A stretch of 64,000 nt of DNA from Bin87 sp963666415 (GTDB lineage Bacteria; Chloroflexota; Dehalococcoidia; Lucifugimonadales; UBA3495), in the NCBI GenBank assembly GCA_963666415.2, contig CAXXPD010000003.1, positions 3,844,001 to 3,908,000 on the forward strand. The letters are read 5' to 3'. Both the position numbers and the translations under genes were made by a program. Under the pieces are notes generated by a model, which saw nothing but the letters and a program-made list of their open reading frames with translations, was not told the DNA's origin and ran no database searches. Of this stretch, positions 1-10,227 are shown piece by piece; within the stretch, counting starts at the first letter, position 1; each line of letters starts with the position of its first letter.

Positions 1-209
1 CTCAACATATCGCCATCGAGGAGCAGCGTGAAGTGGCACGCCTTCATAACGACGCATAGCTCCCCGCCAATCCGGCAACGCTGTCATCTGATACCATGCT
101 GAGAAGACAGATGCCATTCTCGTTGGCCAATTGGTGCCGACTTTTTCGCTGATCATCCACAGCTGGACTCCAGCAAAACCAAACAAACCCTTAACTCGGA
201 GGCCCAAAA

Positions 210-1970
210 ATGCCAGTCAAAGGGACCACGCTAACCAGTTTTCGTCCATTGATGCAGGGCGTCAACGGAATGGTTACAGCCAGCCACCCCAGCGCCGCCA
301 TGGCCGGCTTGGAAGTCCTGAAAAACGGCGGCAACGCCATTGACGCTGGAGTGGCCGTTGGCCTGGCGTTGAACGTGGTGCATGTCGATGATTGCAGCTT
401 CCTGGGCGTGGCGCCCACGGTCATATACCTGGCGGACCGGAAGGAAGTTATCACCGTTGACGGGCTCGGGGTCTGGCCCAGGGCCGCGTCGGTCGAGTAC
501 TTCCAGAAAAACCACGGCGGAAAGATCCCAACCGGCGTTCTATCGTCTATAACGCCGGCCGCCGCCGATTCGTGGCTGACGTCTCTGTCCAAATTTGGCA
601 CGATGACCTTCGGACAGGTGGCGACCGCGGCCATCGGCCTGGCCGGAAACGGTTTCCCCATGTTCCGTTATCTGGCCGGCCGGTTCAAGACTGCCTTCGA
701 TCAGTACAACGCCCACCCGTCAACCGCCGAAATCTACCTGCCCGGTGGCCGCGCCCCCAAACAGGGCGAGATGTTCTATCAAAAGGGCCTGGCTGCCACC
801 TTGTCTAAAATCGCGGACGTGGAGGCTTCCAGCGCCGGGAAAGGCCGGGAGGCCGCGCTCAAGGCGGCCAGAGACTACATTTACACCGGCGAACTGGGCC
901 ACAGGATTGCCGCATTCAACCAGGAGATGGGAGGTCTCCTCACCGAGGAAGACCTGGCCCGGTATCATGTCCAGGTGGCTCCGCCGGTGACGGTAAACTA
1001 CAAGGGCTACGACGTCTACAGTACCGGGCCGTGGGGCCAGGGACCGACCTTCCCCCAAGCCCTCAAGATTCTGGAGGGGTATGACTTGGCGTCCATGGGC
1101 CACAATTCCGCCGAGTACATCCATACCGTAAGCCAGGCCTTGAATTTGGCCTTTGCCGACCGCGAGCAATACGTGGGAGACCCGGATTTCGTGGACGTGC
1201 CAATCAATGAAATGCTGGCGGAGGAATACCTGATCAAGCGCCGTTCCCTGATCGACCCCGACCTGGCCTGGCCGGGCACGCCCCCTGCGGGAGACCCGCG
1301 AAACGGTAGGGCGACTGTCGACGGCGCCCCTCAGTCCCCCAGAGAGGCGCGGGTTCCGGTTGGCACCGCCGGAGTCAGCGGCGGCGGGACTTCTTATTTC
1401 GCCGTAATCGACCGCGATGGCAACATCTTCTCCTGCACCCCCAGTGAGGGCACCAAAAACGGCGGGCCGATAATTCCGGGCACTGGCCTGACGTTTTCAT
1501 TGCGCGGCTCTCAGTCCAAGTTGACCGAAGGCCATCCTGCGTCGGTCGCAGGGGGCAAGCGGCCCAGGCTCACTCCCGCACCTGCTCTGGTGTTGCGCGA
1601 CGGCGAGCCCGTGATGGCCCTTGGCGCTCACGGCGGAGACCATATCCCGCAAGGCACTCTGCAACTGCTGTTGAACGTCCTGGAGTTTGGCCGCGACCCT
1701 CAAGAGGCCGTGGAGGAGCCGCGCTTCTACAGCTACAACTTCCCCAGTTCCAACTGGGCGTCGAGATATGAGCCGGGGATGATGCGGCTGGAAGGCCGTA
1801 TTTCTGATGAAGTGGCCGAGACATTAAGGCGGAAGGGCCACACGATAGAACAATACCCAGATTGGTGGGAGGGTTCAGCCTTATATTGCGTCATCACCCG
1901 CAACCCGGAGACCAGGGTGCTGCAGGGCGGAGCAGACCCGCGGTGCGAGGCCTACGCCGTAGGTTTCTAG
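210..1970 (+). CDS. Gamma-glutamyltransferase family protein
   Basis: 586-aa Ntn-hydrolase of the gamma-glutamyltransferase family, which cleaves or transfers gamma-glutamyl (or related amide) groups after self-cleavage into two subunits. The family signature GGNAIDA lies near residues 40-46. The conserved GGGTS segment places the likely cleavage and nucleophile threonine at about residue 394, at the start of the small subunit. The length is normal for the family. A good ribosome binding site (GGAGG) lies 8 nt before the ATG. No signal peptide is evident, so it may be cytoplasmic, unlike many GGTs. The substrate is uncertain; oxamate amidohydrolase-like members look similar. It may relate to the oxoprolinase-like genes 10 kb downstream, because gamma-glutamyl turnover yields 5-oxoproline, but that is inference. 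Confidence 0.9.
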   Translation: MPVKGTTLTSFRPLMQGVNGMVTASHPSAAMAGLEVLKNGGNAIDAGVAVGLALNVVHVDDCSFLGVAPTVIYLADRKEVITVDGLGVWPRAASVEYFQKNHGGKIPTGVLSSITPAAADSWLTSLSKFGTMTFGQVATAAIGLAGNGFPMFRYLAGRFKTAFDQYNAHPSTAEIYLPGGRAPKQGEMFYQKGLAATLSKIADVEASSAGKGREAALKAARDYIYTGELGHRIAAFNQEMGGLLTEEDLARYHVQVAPPVTVNYKGYDVYSTGPWGQGPTFPQALKILEGYDLASMGHNSAEYIHTVSQALNLAFADREQYVGDPDFVDVPINEMLAEEYLIKRRSLIDPDLAWPGTPPAGDPRNGRATVDGAPQSPREARVPVGTAGVSGGGTSYFAVIDRDGNIFSCTPSEGTKNGGPIIPGTGLTFSLRGSQSKLTEGHPASVAGGKRPRLTPAPALVLRDGEPVMALGAHGGDHIPQGTLQLLLNVLEFGRDPQEAVEEPRFYSYNFPSSNWASRYEPGMMRLEGRISDEVAETLRRKGHTIEQYPDWWEGSALYCVITRNPETRVLQGGADPRCEAYAVGF

Positions 1971-2442
1971 TCCCGGCGTAAATACTGACGATGAGCCGGA
2001 GGGTAATAGATCCCTGTTTTGGGCGACCTGCTGGACCAAGTTGATCACATACGCGACGAGATTGCCGCGTTGGAGGGGGGCATGGGCCACATTCCCACGG
2101 TTACCAGCAGGTCTTCCGATTATTTGAACGGGCGCGGCTTCCGGGCTGATTGGTGGCCAGCGGTCGCACTTTAATGACACTTGGGCCCTACGCTGGCGCA
2201 GGCAGAGTAAATGGAATGGTCTTACCGCTGCGGGCAGGGCGGTCGACGAACTGCCGACCGCCTGCAGTGGACGGATCGGTATGCGGTGCTACCCGGTGTT
2301 GCGACACGCCCGGGGCAATTCTACAATGGTTAGGTCGCTCGATTGTGGCATACACGCGACACCCCCGGTAGTTTGACCGTCCGCGGGCATAGTCTGAAGA
2401 CGGTTTCCCGTTGTTGGGGATTCGAGGCAATGCGGACACCGA
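1971..2442. other. Intergenic region with a hairpin
   Basis: No supportable gene. It contains a GC-rich hairpin (arms GGCGGTCG at 2238-2245 and CGACCGCC at 2255-2262, 9-nt loop) without a T-run, about 270 bp after the GGT stop. This could be a weak terminator or a structured remnant. The 3' end borders the C-terminal piece of tex. Confidence 0.4.
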
Positions 2443-2796
2443 TCACTTCAGAGACAGGGCAATCCGTTTGCGCTCGAGGTCTACCTCAAGTACCGTTACC
2501 CACACCCGATGTTGCACTTTGACGACATCGGAGGGATTGCTGACGAACCCCTCAGCCAGTTGGCTGATGTGGACCAGCCCGTCCTGGTGTACGCCAACAT
2601 CGACAAAGGCGCCGAAACCGGTCACGTTGGTTATCACCCCGGGCAATTTCATGCCCACCGTCAGGTCTTCGATCCGGTGGACGCCGGCCGCGAAGTCGAA
2701 TGGCTCAAACTCCTGGCGGGGGTCCCGTCCCGGCCGGGCCAGTTCTTCGACTATATCATTCAATGTCGGCAGACCAATTTGATCGCCTACGTAGCG
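2443..2796 (-). pseudogene. tex: Tex, C-terminal piece (S1 domain) cut off by insertion
   Basis: Minus-strand piece of about 115 codons ending in a canonical S1 RNA-binding domain (motifs GVITNVTGFGAFVDVGVHQD and DGLVHISQLAEGF). This is the expected C-terminus of Tex, the RNA-binding transcription accessory protein. Read upstream it runs into the 10-bp target duplication CTACGTAGCG at 2787-2796, where the ISAs1-type element begins. Joining it to the larger piece across the duplication restores DPSRYVGDQIGLPTLNDI, a normal Tex sequence. The piece has no start of its own, so the S1 domain is probably lost from the expressed protein. Confidence 0.9.
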
Positions 2797-2811
2797 CAGG
2801 GCAATCGCGTC

Positions 2812-3696
2812 TTATCCGAGGAGTACTTTTAGCAGGTAGTCTTCACGCCAACCGGCGTTGAGGCGTTTGCCTTGGATGCCCACTTTCAGGGTGTTCTCGT
2901 TTTTCAGCAGGTTGTGGGAGATCTGACGCAGGGTGGCCAGGTTCTGTGGTCCGTGGGCCTTGCGCACTCGGCACTGGTCTTCTCGAAAGGTTACATCCAA
3001 AGTCCAATGCAGTGAGTTCTCGATGCTCCAATGGCTCCTGACGGCAGCCAGCAGTTGTCCTGCTGGGGCCGCCCGGCTGCTGATGTAGTAGCGAGGTTGA
3101 CTGATAGCGCCGGCTGCGGTCTCACGATGGCCGACCACTTTGATGGCGGCCTTCAGTTGGGGCCATTGCCCGTGGGGGTTGATGTAGTCCAGGCAATCCG
3201 TCTCGGTGATGGTCCAGCATTCCCGCCGTTCCACCCGTCCGTGTCCCTTGTTCACGGTCTGGGAGTAGTCGTAGGGCACCCCGTCAAAGCCCAATGCTTC
3301 CGCCCCCTCGAACAGGTCTCGGATGCCCTCGTGGAGTTGTCCTTGATTCTCCTTCACCGCCAGCACGTAATCGGCCCCGCCGTCCACGATCTGCTGGGCA
3401 ATCTCCCGCTGGCAGCCCATGGCGTCAATGGTCACGATGCAGCCTTGCAGATCCAGCAAGTCCAGCAGTTGGGGAATGGCGGTGATCTCATTGGACTTCT
3501 CCGCCGTCCTGACCTGACCTAAAGTCAGGGTGTTCTGCGTGGCCCAAGCGCTGACCAGATGCATGGCTCCCTTGCCACCCGCGCAGTCGTGAGAACGCCG
3601 GGCCGTCTTCCCCTCAATGGCCACCACCTCCTCGGGCAGCAACTCAGTGATGGCTTGGGTCCAGGCCATGAAGCAACTCTGGAACTGCTCTGGGTC
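2812..3696 (-). pseudogene. ISAs1 transposase, C-terminal part
   Basis: C-terminal three quarters of an ISAs1 (H-repeat-associated) DDE transposase. The catalytic core is visible: VVAIEGKTARRS with the first acidic region, VTIDAMGCQ with the second Asp, and HWSIENSLHW with the Glu. The reading frame was continuous with 5151-5409 before the IS701-like insertion: rejoining at the 7-8 bp duplication gives ARLDPEQFQSCF, which matches the sister copy. No other lesions are seen, so the original protein was intact. Confidence 0.88.
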
Positions 3697-5150
3697 CTCG
3701 GCTTTGTACAATCAAGCGGCATAGGCGAGAGAGTCGAGCATCCTGTGGTACAAGAGGCGCGGGACTTTTATCGATTCGTGCTCGCGCTCGGACGGCATAA
3801 AAGTTCCCTGCTGCACCCAGAGGTGTCGTCTGACCAGGGCGATGGCGTCGGCGAAGGAAGGGCTGGTCTTGTCATACCACGCCGCGGTGCGCGGCGCCAT
3901 GCCGCCACGCTGTTCGATCAGGATATCCGCTGCCAGCGTCACCACGCTGAACAGGCCAAAGAGCGCGGGGGTGGTTCGGGCGATGGCTCGTTCCGACCAC
4001 TGGCGCTGGGTTTCCACGCCCAGGTGAGCCCGCAGCTCCGCAAAGGTCACCTCGACCTGCCAGCGCAGCAGATACCACTGCAGTATCCGCAGGGGTTCCG
4101 CCTCGGTGTCGGTGCATAGCAAAGCATAGGGCCCGCGGCGCTCCTCCAGGTATCTGATGACGACCCAACGTAGGGGAAGGCGCGGCGGCCCGCCGTGGTA
4201 CCACAGCGCCACGCCCGAAGCGAGCTCGACCATGGCGGTACTGCCGTCGGAACCGGTGGCGCGGTAGGGAATCCATTGTGTAGCGGGATCGTCCAGCACC
4301 GCCGTGGGACTGGGCAATCGCGCGCCGACCACCCGGGGCCGCCCGATCTGGCCGGGCCGCCGCGGTGGCGCGGGCTGGTACCGGGACGCGTCCTTGCGCA
4401 GTTTGGTGACGACGACAATCGGCTTTGACATACTCTGGCAATGCCGCAGGAACTCGCGCTTGGCGTAGCCGCCATCGGCCACCACCACCAGGTCCCGGTC
4501 CGGCAGCCACCGGCGCAGGCAGACCAGCATCTGCTGGGCGTAGTCGGTGAACGTCTGGTGCCGGCGACCTTTGCGCCGGTCGTAGCGGGCCGACACCACC
4601 AGCGCGGTCAAAAACGGCAGCGCCCAGTGTCGACCCGCCCATCCGATACGCGTCAGCAACATCAGGCTCACCCATTGCAATCCGGGGGTCATCACCACCT
4701 GGTCGTCCTTGGACCGCACCGGATCCCGATACCGCCCCTTGGCCGCAATCTTCCGGCCCCAGCGTCGTTCCACCGTCTCGTCAATGCCGAACACCAACGG
4801 CTCGGTGGATGAACCAAGGCGCCCGGCCACCAGCAGCAACAGCACCCGGCTCAGTTGCAGCGGCGACCATCGGGCACGGTTGAGCACGTGGTGATAGATG
4901 GCGAAGTCGCCGTGCTGCCCAATCCCCAGGATGTTGAGGGCGGAGGACACGGTGCGTTTGCCGGGAGACAGGATCGCTCCCATGGCCAGGAGTTGGGCTT
5001 TGCGCCAGGTCCTGGGGTCAAACAGGTGCTCAAAGGGCAGCAGCAGGGTTACTATGACTGCGGGCAGGGTAGGCATACTCGACCTCTTTTGGTGATTTGG
5101 TCGAGCTTACCCTGTTCTTATAATTTATCTAGCTTTTGTACAAAGTCGAG
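3697..5150 (-). mobile_element. IS701-like element, copy 1 (inside ISAs1)
   Basis: 1454-bp insertion with 15-bp ends: CTCGGCTTTGTACAA at 3697-3711 and TTGTACAAAGTCGAG at 5136-5150. It is flanked by CTGGGTC (3690-3696 and 5151-5157); the duplication can be read as 7 or 8 bp because the next base is C on both sides. It carries one transposase gene. A nearly identical copy lies at 42358-43811. It is the innermost layer of the tex / ISAs1 / IS701 nest, so it is the youngest insertion there. Confidence 0.9.
3712..5076 (-). CDS. IS701-like DDE transposase (copy 1)
   Basis: 454-aa transposase of the IS4 superfamily, closest in layout to IS701 / DDE_5 endonucleases. Likely catalytic residues: Asp in FGIDETVERRWG (about residues 97-108), Asp in VVADGGYAKREF (about 199-210) and Glu in RWQVEVTFAELRAHLG (about 345-360). 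The ORF is full-length and undamaged, so the element may be active. It differs from the copy at 42432-43796 at only four residues by eye. The family assignment rests on motif layout and is less sure than the transposase call. Confidence 0.85.
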   Translation of the reverse strand: MPTLPAVIVTLLLPFEHLFDPRTWRKAQLLAMGAILSPGKRTVSSALNILGIGQHGDFAIYHHVLNRARWSPLQLSRVLLLLVAGRLGSSTEPLVFGIDETVERRWGRKIAAKGRYRDPVRSKDDQVVMTPGLQWVSLMLLTRIGWAGRHWALPFLTALVVSARYDRRKGRRHQTFTDYAQQMLVCLRRWLPDRDLVVVADGGYAKREFLRHCQSMSKPIVVVTKLRKDASRYQPAPPRRPGQIGRPRVVGARLPSPTAVLDDPATQWIPYRATGSDGSTAMVELASGVALWYHGGPPRLPLRWVVIRYLEERRGPYALLCTDTEAEPLRILQWYLLRWQVEVTFAELRAHLGVETQRQWSERAIARTTPALFGLFSVVTLAADILIEQRGGMAPRTAAWYDKTSPSFADAIALVRRHLWVQQGTFMPSEREHESIKVPRLLYHRMLDSLAYAA

Positions 5151-5409
5151 CTGGGTCCAGACGGGCAAAAACATCGCCGAAGGTGTCATGGGAGGGAATC
5201 CCCCCGGGCAGCTCCAGAAAGGTTTGGAACCATTCCAGCTTGCTCCTGCCGAAGAGCTCCACATGCACCCAGGAATCGGCTCCGCAGATGATGGCGCAAA
5301 TGGCGATGGCGATGATGTCCACCAGTTTGTGGCGTCGGGTGCGTTCCACCCTGGGGTCGTCCAGATCAGCGAAATGATCCAGGACCGATACATGATGCGA
5401 TTCTGCCAT
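5151..5409 (-). pseudogene. ISAs1 transposase, N-terminal part
   Basis: N-terminal about 86 codons of the ISAs1 transposase, from the ATG at 5409 (MAESHHVSVLDHFADLDD) through the conserved ICGADSWVHVELFG segment to the IS701-like insertion. Beyond that point the frame reads a few codons of the inserted element and stops. Confidence 0.88.
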
Positions 5410-5491
5410 GGTCCGTTGCCCTCTCTCGTTTTATCGAATCGGGCAGCATTGGCATAATTCTAAAAATTATCATTAAGACGCGATTGCCCTG

Positions 5492-7274
5492 CTACGTAGC
5501 GACTGGGATCAATCTGTCCGCCGATAGCAGCGTCGCCCAGCAATTCGTCCAGAGGACGGCCTAGGTCTCTGGCGATTGCTTCCACGACGGGGTAGGACTC
5601 GGGATGCACCGCGCTGGCGTCCAGCGGCTGAACACCCGCTCTGATGCGCAGAAACCCAGCCGCCTGTTCAAAAGCCTTGGGGCCGAGGCGCGGCACTTTC
5701 TGCAGAGCGTATCGGGAGGTAAAAGGGCCGTTACGGTTCCGGTACTCCACAATCGCATTGGCCAAACGGGGCCCCAGACCCGAAACATAGGAAAGCAACT
5801 CGCGGCTGGCGGTGTTCAGTTCCACGCCGACCTGGTTGACGCAACTGACCACCACATCGTCCAGACGTTGCTTCAATGCCTTCTGATCAACGTCGTGCTG
5901 GTACTGACCCACACCGATGGACTTGGGATCTATCTTGACCAATTCGGCCAGGGGATCCATGAGGCGGCGACCGATGGAGACCGCCCCCCGCACGGTGATG
6001 TCCTGGTCCGGGAATTCGGTTCGCGCTGCCTCCGATGCCGAGTAGACCGAGGCCCCGCTCTCGTTGACCATCACCACCGCAATTTGGGGGTCCAACTCCA
6101 GAGTCCTCAGAAAGGCTTGGGTCTCTCGTCCGGCGGTGCCGTTGCCCACGGCAATGGCTTCAATATGGTACTGACGACACAGCAGGAGTATCTTCCTGGC
6201 GGATTCCTGCTCACCCCGTTCCCCGAGCAGCGGATAAACGGTATCGTGGTGCAGCAGATGGCCCTGCCGGTCCAGACACACTAATTTGCAGCCGGAGCGA
6301 AATCCGGGATCCAGGGCCAGGGTGTGCTGCTGACCCAGGGCCGGGGCCAGCAGCAACTGCCGGAAATTGTCGGCGAATACCCCGATGGCGGTGTCCTCGG
6401 CGCGAATTCTGGCCGCCTTGCGGATCTCCGTTTCCATCGCGGATTCCAGCAACGGTTTGTAGCGGTCCCGAATGGCCAGCCCGATCTGTTGCGCGGCCTC
6501 CGTTTCTCCTCTGACAAAGATTCGCTCCAGGATCGCGGTCGCTGACGATACCGGCGGCGCGATGTGGACCGAAAGCAACGATTCCTTCTCGCCTCGGAGC
6601 ATAGCCAGGATCCGGTGGGAAGGCGCGCTGGCGATCGGTTCCCGCCAGTCAAAGTAATCCCGGTACTTGGCCGCCGCCGCATCCTTGCCCGCAGGCACCG
6701 TGGCGGAGATAGTGCCCTGCGACCAGAACAGCTCCCGAATTTCCCGTCGCGCGGTGGAGTCTTCGCTGACCCACTCGGCGATGATGTCCCTGGCTCCACT
6801 CAGAGCCTCTTTAGCGTTATCCACACCCGCTTGGGGATTGACGTACTCGCCAGCGGCTGTGGCGACGTCAAAATCCCCTTGACCCCAGAGACGCAACGCC
6901 AGGGGCTCCAGTCCCCTTTCTCTTGCGATGGCGGCCCGGGTGCGCCGCTTGGGCCGGTGGGGCAGGTAGGCATCCTCCAGGACTGCCATTGATTCGGCAG
7001 AGAGAACGGCCTTCTGCAATTCCTCGCTCAGCAGACCCCGCTTTTCCAGCGAAGCCAGGATTGCCTCCCGCCGGTCCCTGAGTTCCCGCAGCTGCGACAA
7101 TCGGTCCCGAATGCTGGTGATCGCCACCTCATCAAGGCTGCCGGTATGCTCCTTACGGTACCGGGCAATGAAGGGCACCGTGGCGCCGTCGTCCAGCAAT
7201 CCAACCGTGGCCTTCACCTGCTCTCCGGCCAGGTGAAGCTCACGGGCAATTTGGGGAATCTCGATATAAATCAT
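5492..7274 (-). pseudogene. tex: Tex, N-terminal and central part, truncated by ISAs1
   Basis: About 594 codons of the RNA-binding transcription accessory protein Tex. Visible parts are the N-terminal helical Tex domain (VPFIARYRKEHTGSLDE), a YqgF-like RNase H fold (LALDPGFRSG) and helix-hairpin-helix repeats (SYVSGLGPRLANAIVEYR). I chose the ATG at 7274 (MIYIEIPQIA) because homology starts there, although the frame is open to 7490. The frame ends about 10 codons into the ISAs1 element, giving a protein that lacks the S1 domain. A shortened but stable protein is possible; function is doubtful because the S1 domain binds RNA. Confidence 0.9.
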
Positions 7275-7309
7275 GGTCGTCAATTTTGCACCCTCAGCGC
7301 TCGGATAGT

Positions 7310-7338
7310 GTCCTGTTGCCTCGTTGAGAAATGTTACC
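7310..7338 (-). repeat. Dispersed repeat upstream of tex
   Basis: On the minus strand this reads GGTAACATTTCTC followed by a few bases and GAGGCAACAGGAC. The same block follows both copies of the 512-aa gene (55183-55206 and 35846-35893). Its GAGGCAACAGG half is shared with 51650-51715 and 28370-28475. It lies about 40 nt upstream of the chosen tex start. Confidence 0.6.
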
Positions 7339-7447
7339 CAAACTTTATCACTTGGGGTCTGCTCTCCCGCGTCAACTATATTTGCCGATCGCAATGCCTC
7401 ACCCAAACCGTTACCCAACGAAGGTGGTTGCTTCAAATACAATGTTA

Positions 7448-7599
7448 CTAAACTAAAGCCAAGGTGAAATGCGCAGATGGTGGGGGTCAAACGACGGAGC
7501 CGGGTCGTTCTCCAAGTACGGATGAGAGGGATTCACGGGCTTAACCCAGCTGATCATCATCGCCACTTAAATGTACATCCCACCTTGGCTTTAGTTTAG
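7448..7599. mobile_element. MITE related to the IS630-type element in hsdR
   Basis: A 150-bp non-coding element with inverted ends: left CTAAACTAAAGCCAAGGTG, right the mirror CACCTTGGCTTTAGTTTAG, both next to TA dinucleotides. The outer 30 or so bases of each end, including the inner flank GAAATGCGCAGA on the left and ACATCC on the right, match the ends of the full IS630-type element at 56446-57679. It is therefore probably an internal-deletion derivative mobilised in trans, with a TA duplication as expected for IS630/Tc1. Confidence 0.85.
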
Positions 7600-7706
7600 C
7601 CTGCAAATGGTGGTGCTTGCCTTCACGGTGCTAATCTTAAAAAGATTGCAAACAGGCTCTCAGGCTTCGTGAGCAGGGGTCTGGGGCTGACGGGTTAAGG
7701 CTCAAG

Positions 7707-9060
7707 TTGAACCAGATCAAGGTGATGGTTGAAATGCGGGCGGTGGATGCGGTGTTCATCTTCGACACTGATCGATTGGCCCGCGAACCTCTGGAGGTGC
7801 TGACGTTCTTGCGGCTCTGCGCCGATAATGGTGTGGAGCTGTGGATGTCGAAAGGAGGGATCCAAGGTTGCAGAATCCATAGACCAGTTGTACCAGGTGT
7901 TGAAAGGGTTCATGGGCGAGATGGATCGTATCAAGATTAGGGATACGACCATGGAGAATAAGGCAAAGGCTGCGAGGGCAGGTAGGATGCCCTGCGGTAT
8001 CGGGCGTGGGATGTATGGCCTGAAATACAACAAGAAGACAAAGAAAATGGAGGTCGTTGAGGAAGAAGCCGCGGTGTTGCGGATGATTTACCGATGGCGG
8101 CTAGATGGGATGGCCATCCACGCCATAGCGAAAAAGCTGAACGAGCTGGGCATTCTCACAAAGAACGGCTGCCAGTGGGAGTCTCGTACGGTCAGGACGA
8201 AGTTGAAGAACATCGCCTACACGGGCAGGCGCTATTACGGGATGAAGCGTCACATCAAAGGTAATTTTGGCGGCAAGAAACGTATGACGGTCGACAGGCC
8301 CGAGTCAGAGTGGATCTTGGTTGAAGGATATTGTCCGCGGATTATCGAGGACGATGTCTTCTACCGGGTGCAAGAGATGTGGGGCAAGCCTCAGTCGCCG
8401 ACGGTTGAGCGGCGGCACCGGGATTATCCGTTTACCGGGATAATGGTTTGCGGGAAGTGCGGGACCGGCATGGGCGGTTCTACGAACATGGGTCGGTATC
8501 CCTATTATGTTTGTGGGGGGACCCAAGGGAACGCGAAGCGGGACGCGTACTGCGATGCTCGGAGGATCAGGGCTGACTGGTTGGAGCCAGTGGTGGTGGA
8601 GCGTCTCAAAGAGATCATCAGGGACCCGTCGGGCGTGATTGAAGACCTGCGGAGGTATTGGCAATCAGGGAATGGCGATTTGGGGCGCCAGATCGCGAAC
8701 TTGAAGCGGGAGATCGCAGGTTGTGTGAAAGAACGTCGTGTTGCGTTGTCACAACTGATGAAGGAGTTGATTTCAGAGGCCGAATACGAGGAAGCGGTTG
8801 GGCCGGTGACGAACCGTGAATCAGCGATGGAGCGTGATTTAGAGACGTTGGAACGCCAACAGCAGCTGCATGATGATGCGGTGAGGGTTGAGGAGCGGGT
8901 TGGCGATTGCTTCGCGGCTTATGTCGAGAAGATCGACGGCCTGGATGGCGATGGCATCAGCGCGATGCTACGCCAGTTCCAAATCAAGATCGTAGCTACG
9001 GTGGAGGAAGTGGTGGTAACTGGGGAGATAGCCCCCGGATTGTTCACCACTGGACATACA
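7707..9060 (+). pseudogene. Large serine recombinase, decayed
   Basis: Two overlapping frames (7707-7870 and about 7862 onward) together encode a large serine recombinase that lacks its N-terminus. The first piece holds the resolvase segment VFIFDTDRLAREPLEVL but not the catalytic serine, which should lie upstream. A one-base shift near 7862 separates it from the second piece. The second piece has the recombinase domain (AARAGRMPCGIGRGMYGL), a zinc ribbon (CGKCGTGMGG ... CGG ... YCDARR) and a C-terminal coiled coil. The frame runs on to 9195, but the last 50 codons are antisense to dnaN and are probably not native. This looks like a remnant of an integrative element. Confidence 0.8.
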
Positions 9061-10204
9061 TTGGCATTACGACGTGGACGTAGCTGTCGGAGTCGGCCGA
9101 CCGGAATACGCCGGGGCTGGATGAATTGGTTACCTCGATGGCGATTTTGCCGTGCCCTAGCACGTTTACAATGTCTTGCAGGTACCGCACGTTGAAGGCG
9201 ATTTTTGCGTCCTGACCTTCCATCTGCTCAATATCCAGTTCGTCCAGGTTGTCGCCAACCTCTTCGGAGCGGGCCGACACTTTGAGCCGGCCGCCTTCGC
9301 TGGACTCTTCCGGTTGCATCTCCAGACGCACAATGTTGCTGCCATCTCGGGCAAACACGGCTGCCGACTGGGTGGCCCGTTTCAGGTCGTCCAGTTCCAT
9401 CACGGCGCGGGTTTCGTAGCGTTCGGGGATCAGCTGCTCGTAGTTGGGGAAAGTGCCCTGCAATAACTGGGATACGAGCTCCACGTTTTCGAGCTTGAAC
9501 ATCACCTGCCCGCCCTCCGGCGAGAGCGTAACCCGGATGGGGGCGGATTGATCGGAAACCAGCCGTTGCACCTCCTGCATGGTGCGGGCCGGGACGATTA
9601 CCTTGACTTCCTCGGCAATTTGTTGCGCGATTTGGTTGCTGTACACCGCCAGGCGGAAACCGTCGGCGGCAGCCATCACTACGTTGGACTTATGCAGTTT
9701 TAGTTCAACCCCCGTGAGCACCGGCCGCGATTCGTCGGATGCCGCCGAGAATGCTACCAGCGCAATGCCGGTGCGCATTACACTGGCGTCGATGTCCGTG
9801 GACAGACCGGAATCTACCTTAGGCACCGGTGGGAAATCCGCAGCGTCAGCGCCGTTCATGTGAGTGACCGAGCGGCCGCAGGAGAGCTGCAACACACTGC
9901 CGCCGGTCGCTTCTCCATCTTCATCAGAACCTTGCAAATCCAGGTCGATGCGGTCGCTAGGCAGGGAGTTGACCAGATCGGCGAGCAGGCGGTGTGGGAC
10001 AGTTATCGCACCCTCTTCTTCGATCATCGCGCCGATCCAGGTCGTGATTGCGATTTCCAGATTGGTTGCCGACAGCATCAGCATCCCCTGGTCGGTTTTC
10101 AGCAACACGTTCTGTGTTATCGGCAAGGTGGAGCGGTTAGCGACAGCACGACCCACAGTCGACAGACCGCGGGCCAAGTTTTCCTGGAGGCAGGACAGTT
10201 TCAT
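9044..10204 (-). CDS. dnaN: DNA polymerase III beta sliding clamp
   Basis: 386-aa beta clamp, which tethers the replicative polymerase to DNA. The N-terminus MKLSCLQENLARGLSTVGRAV and the end VVMPM are typical, and three clamp domains fit the length. The last four residues (YVQW) are unusual and coincide with the 3' edge of the convergent recombinase remnant, so the native C-terminus may have been replaced by inserted DNA. It is divergent from alaX with a shared 148-bp upstream region. No dnaA or recF is visible nearby. Confidence 0.95.
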   Translation of the reverse strand: MKLSCLQENLARGLSTVGRAVANRSTLPITQNVLLKTDQGMLMLSATNLEIAITTWIGAMIEEEGAITVPHRLLADLVNSLPSDRIDLDLQGSDEDGEATGGSVLQLSCGRSVTHMNGADAADFPPVPKVDSGLSTDIDASVMRTGIALVAFSAASDESRPVLTGVELKLHKSNVVMAAADGFRLAVYSNQIAQQIAEEVKVIVPARTMQEVQRLVSDQSAPIRVTLSPEGGQVMFKLENVELVSQLLQGTFPNYEQLIPERYETRAVMELDDLKRATQSAAVFARDGSNIVRLEMQPEESSEGGRLKVSARSEEVGDNLDELDIEQMEGQDAKIAFNVRYLQDIVNVLGHGKIAIEVTNSSSPGVFRSADSDSYVHVVMPMYVQW

Positions 10205-10227
10205 ATTTGGCCTAATTTGGGTGGATT

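Larger units (their letters stand above)
2797..5491 (-). mobile_element. ISAs1-family element inserted in tex
   Basis: Terminal inverted repeats of about 18 bp begin with CAGGGCAATCGCGTCTTA (2797 on the plus strand, mirrored at 5474-5491). They are flanked by a perfect 10-bp duplication, CTACGTAGCG, at 2787-2796 and 5492-5501. The CAGGG ends and 8-10 bp duplications are typical of ISAs1. The transposase is on the minus strand. A second element (3697-5150) sits inside it; without that insert the element is about 1.23 kb, matching the sister copy at 24702-25931. Confidence 0.92.
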
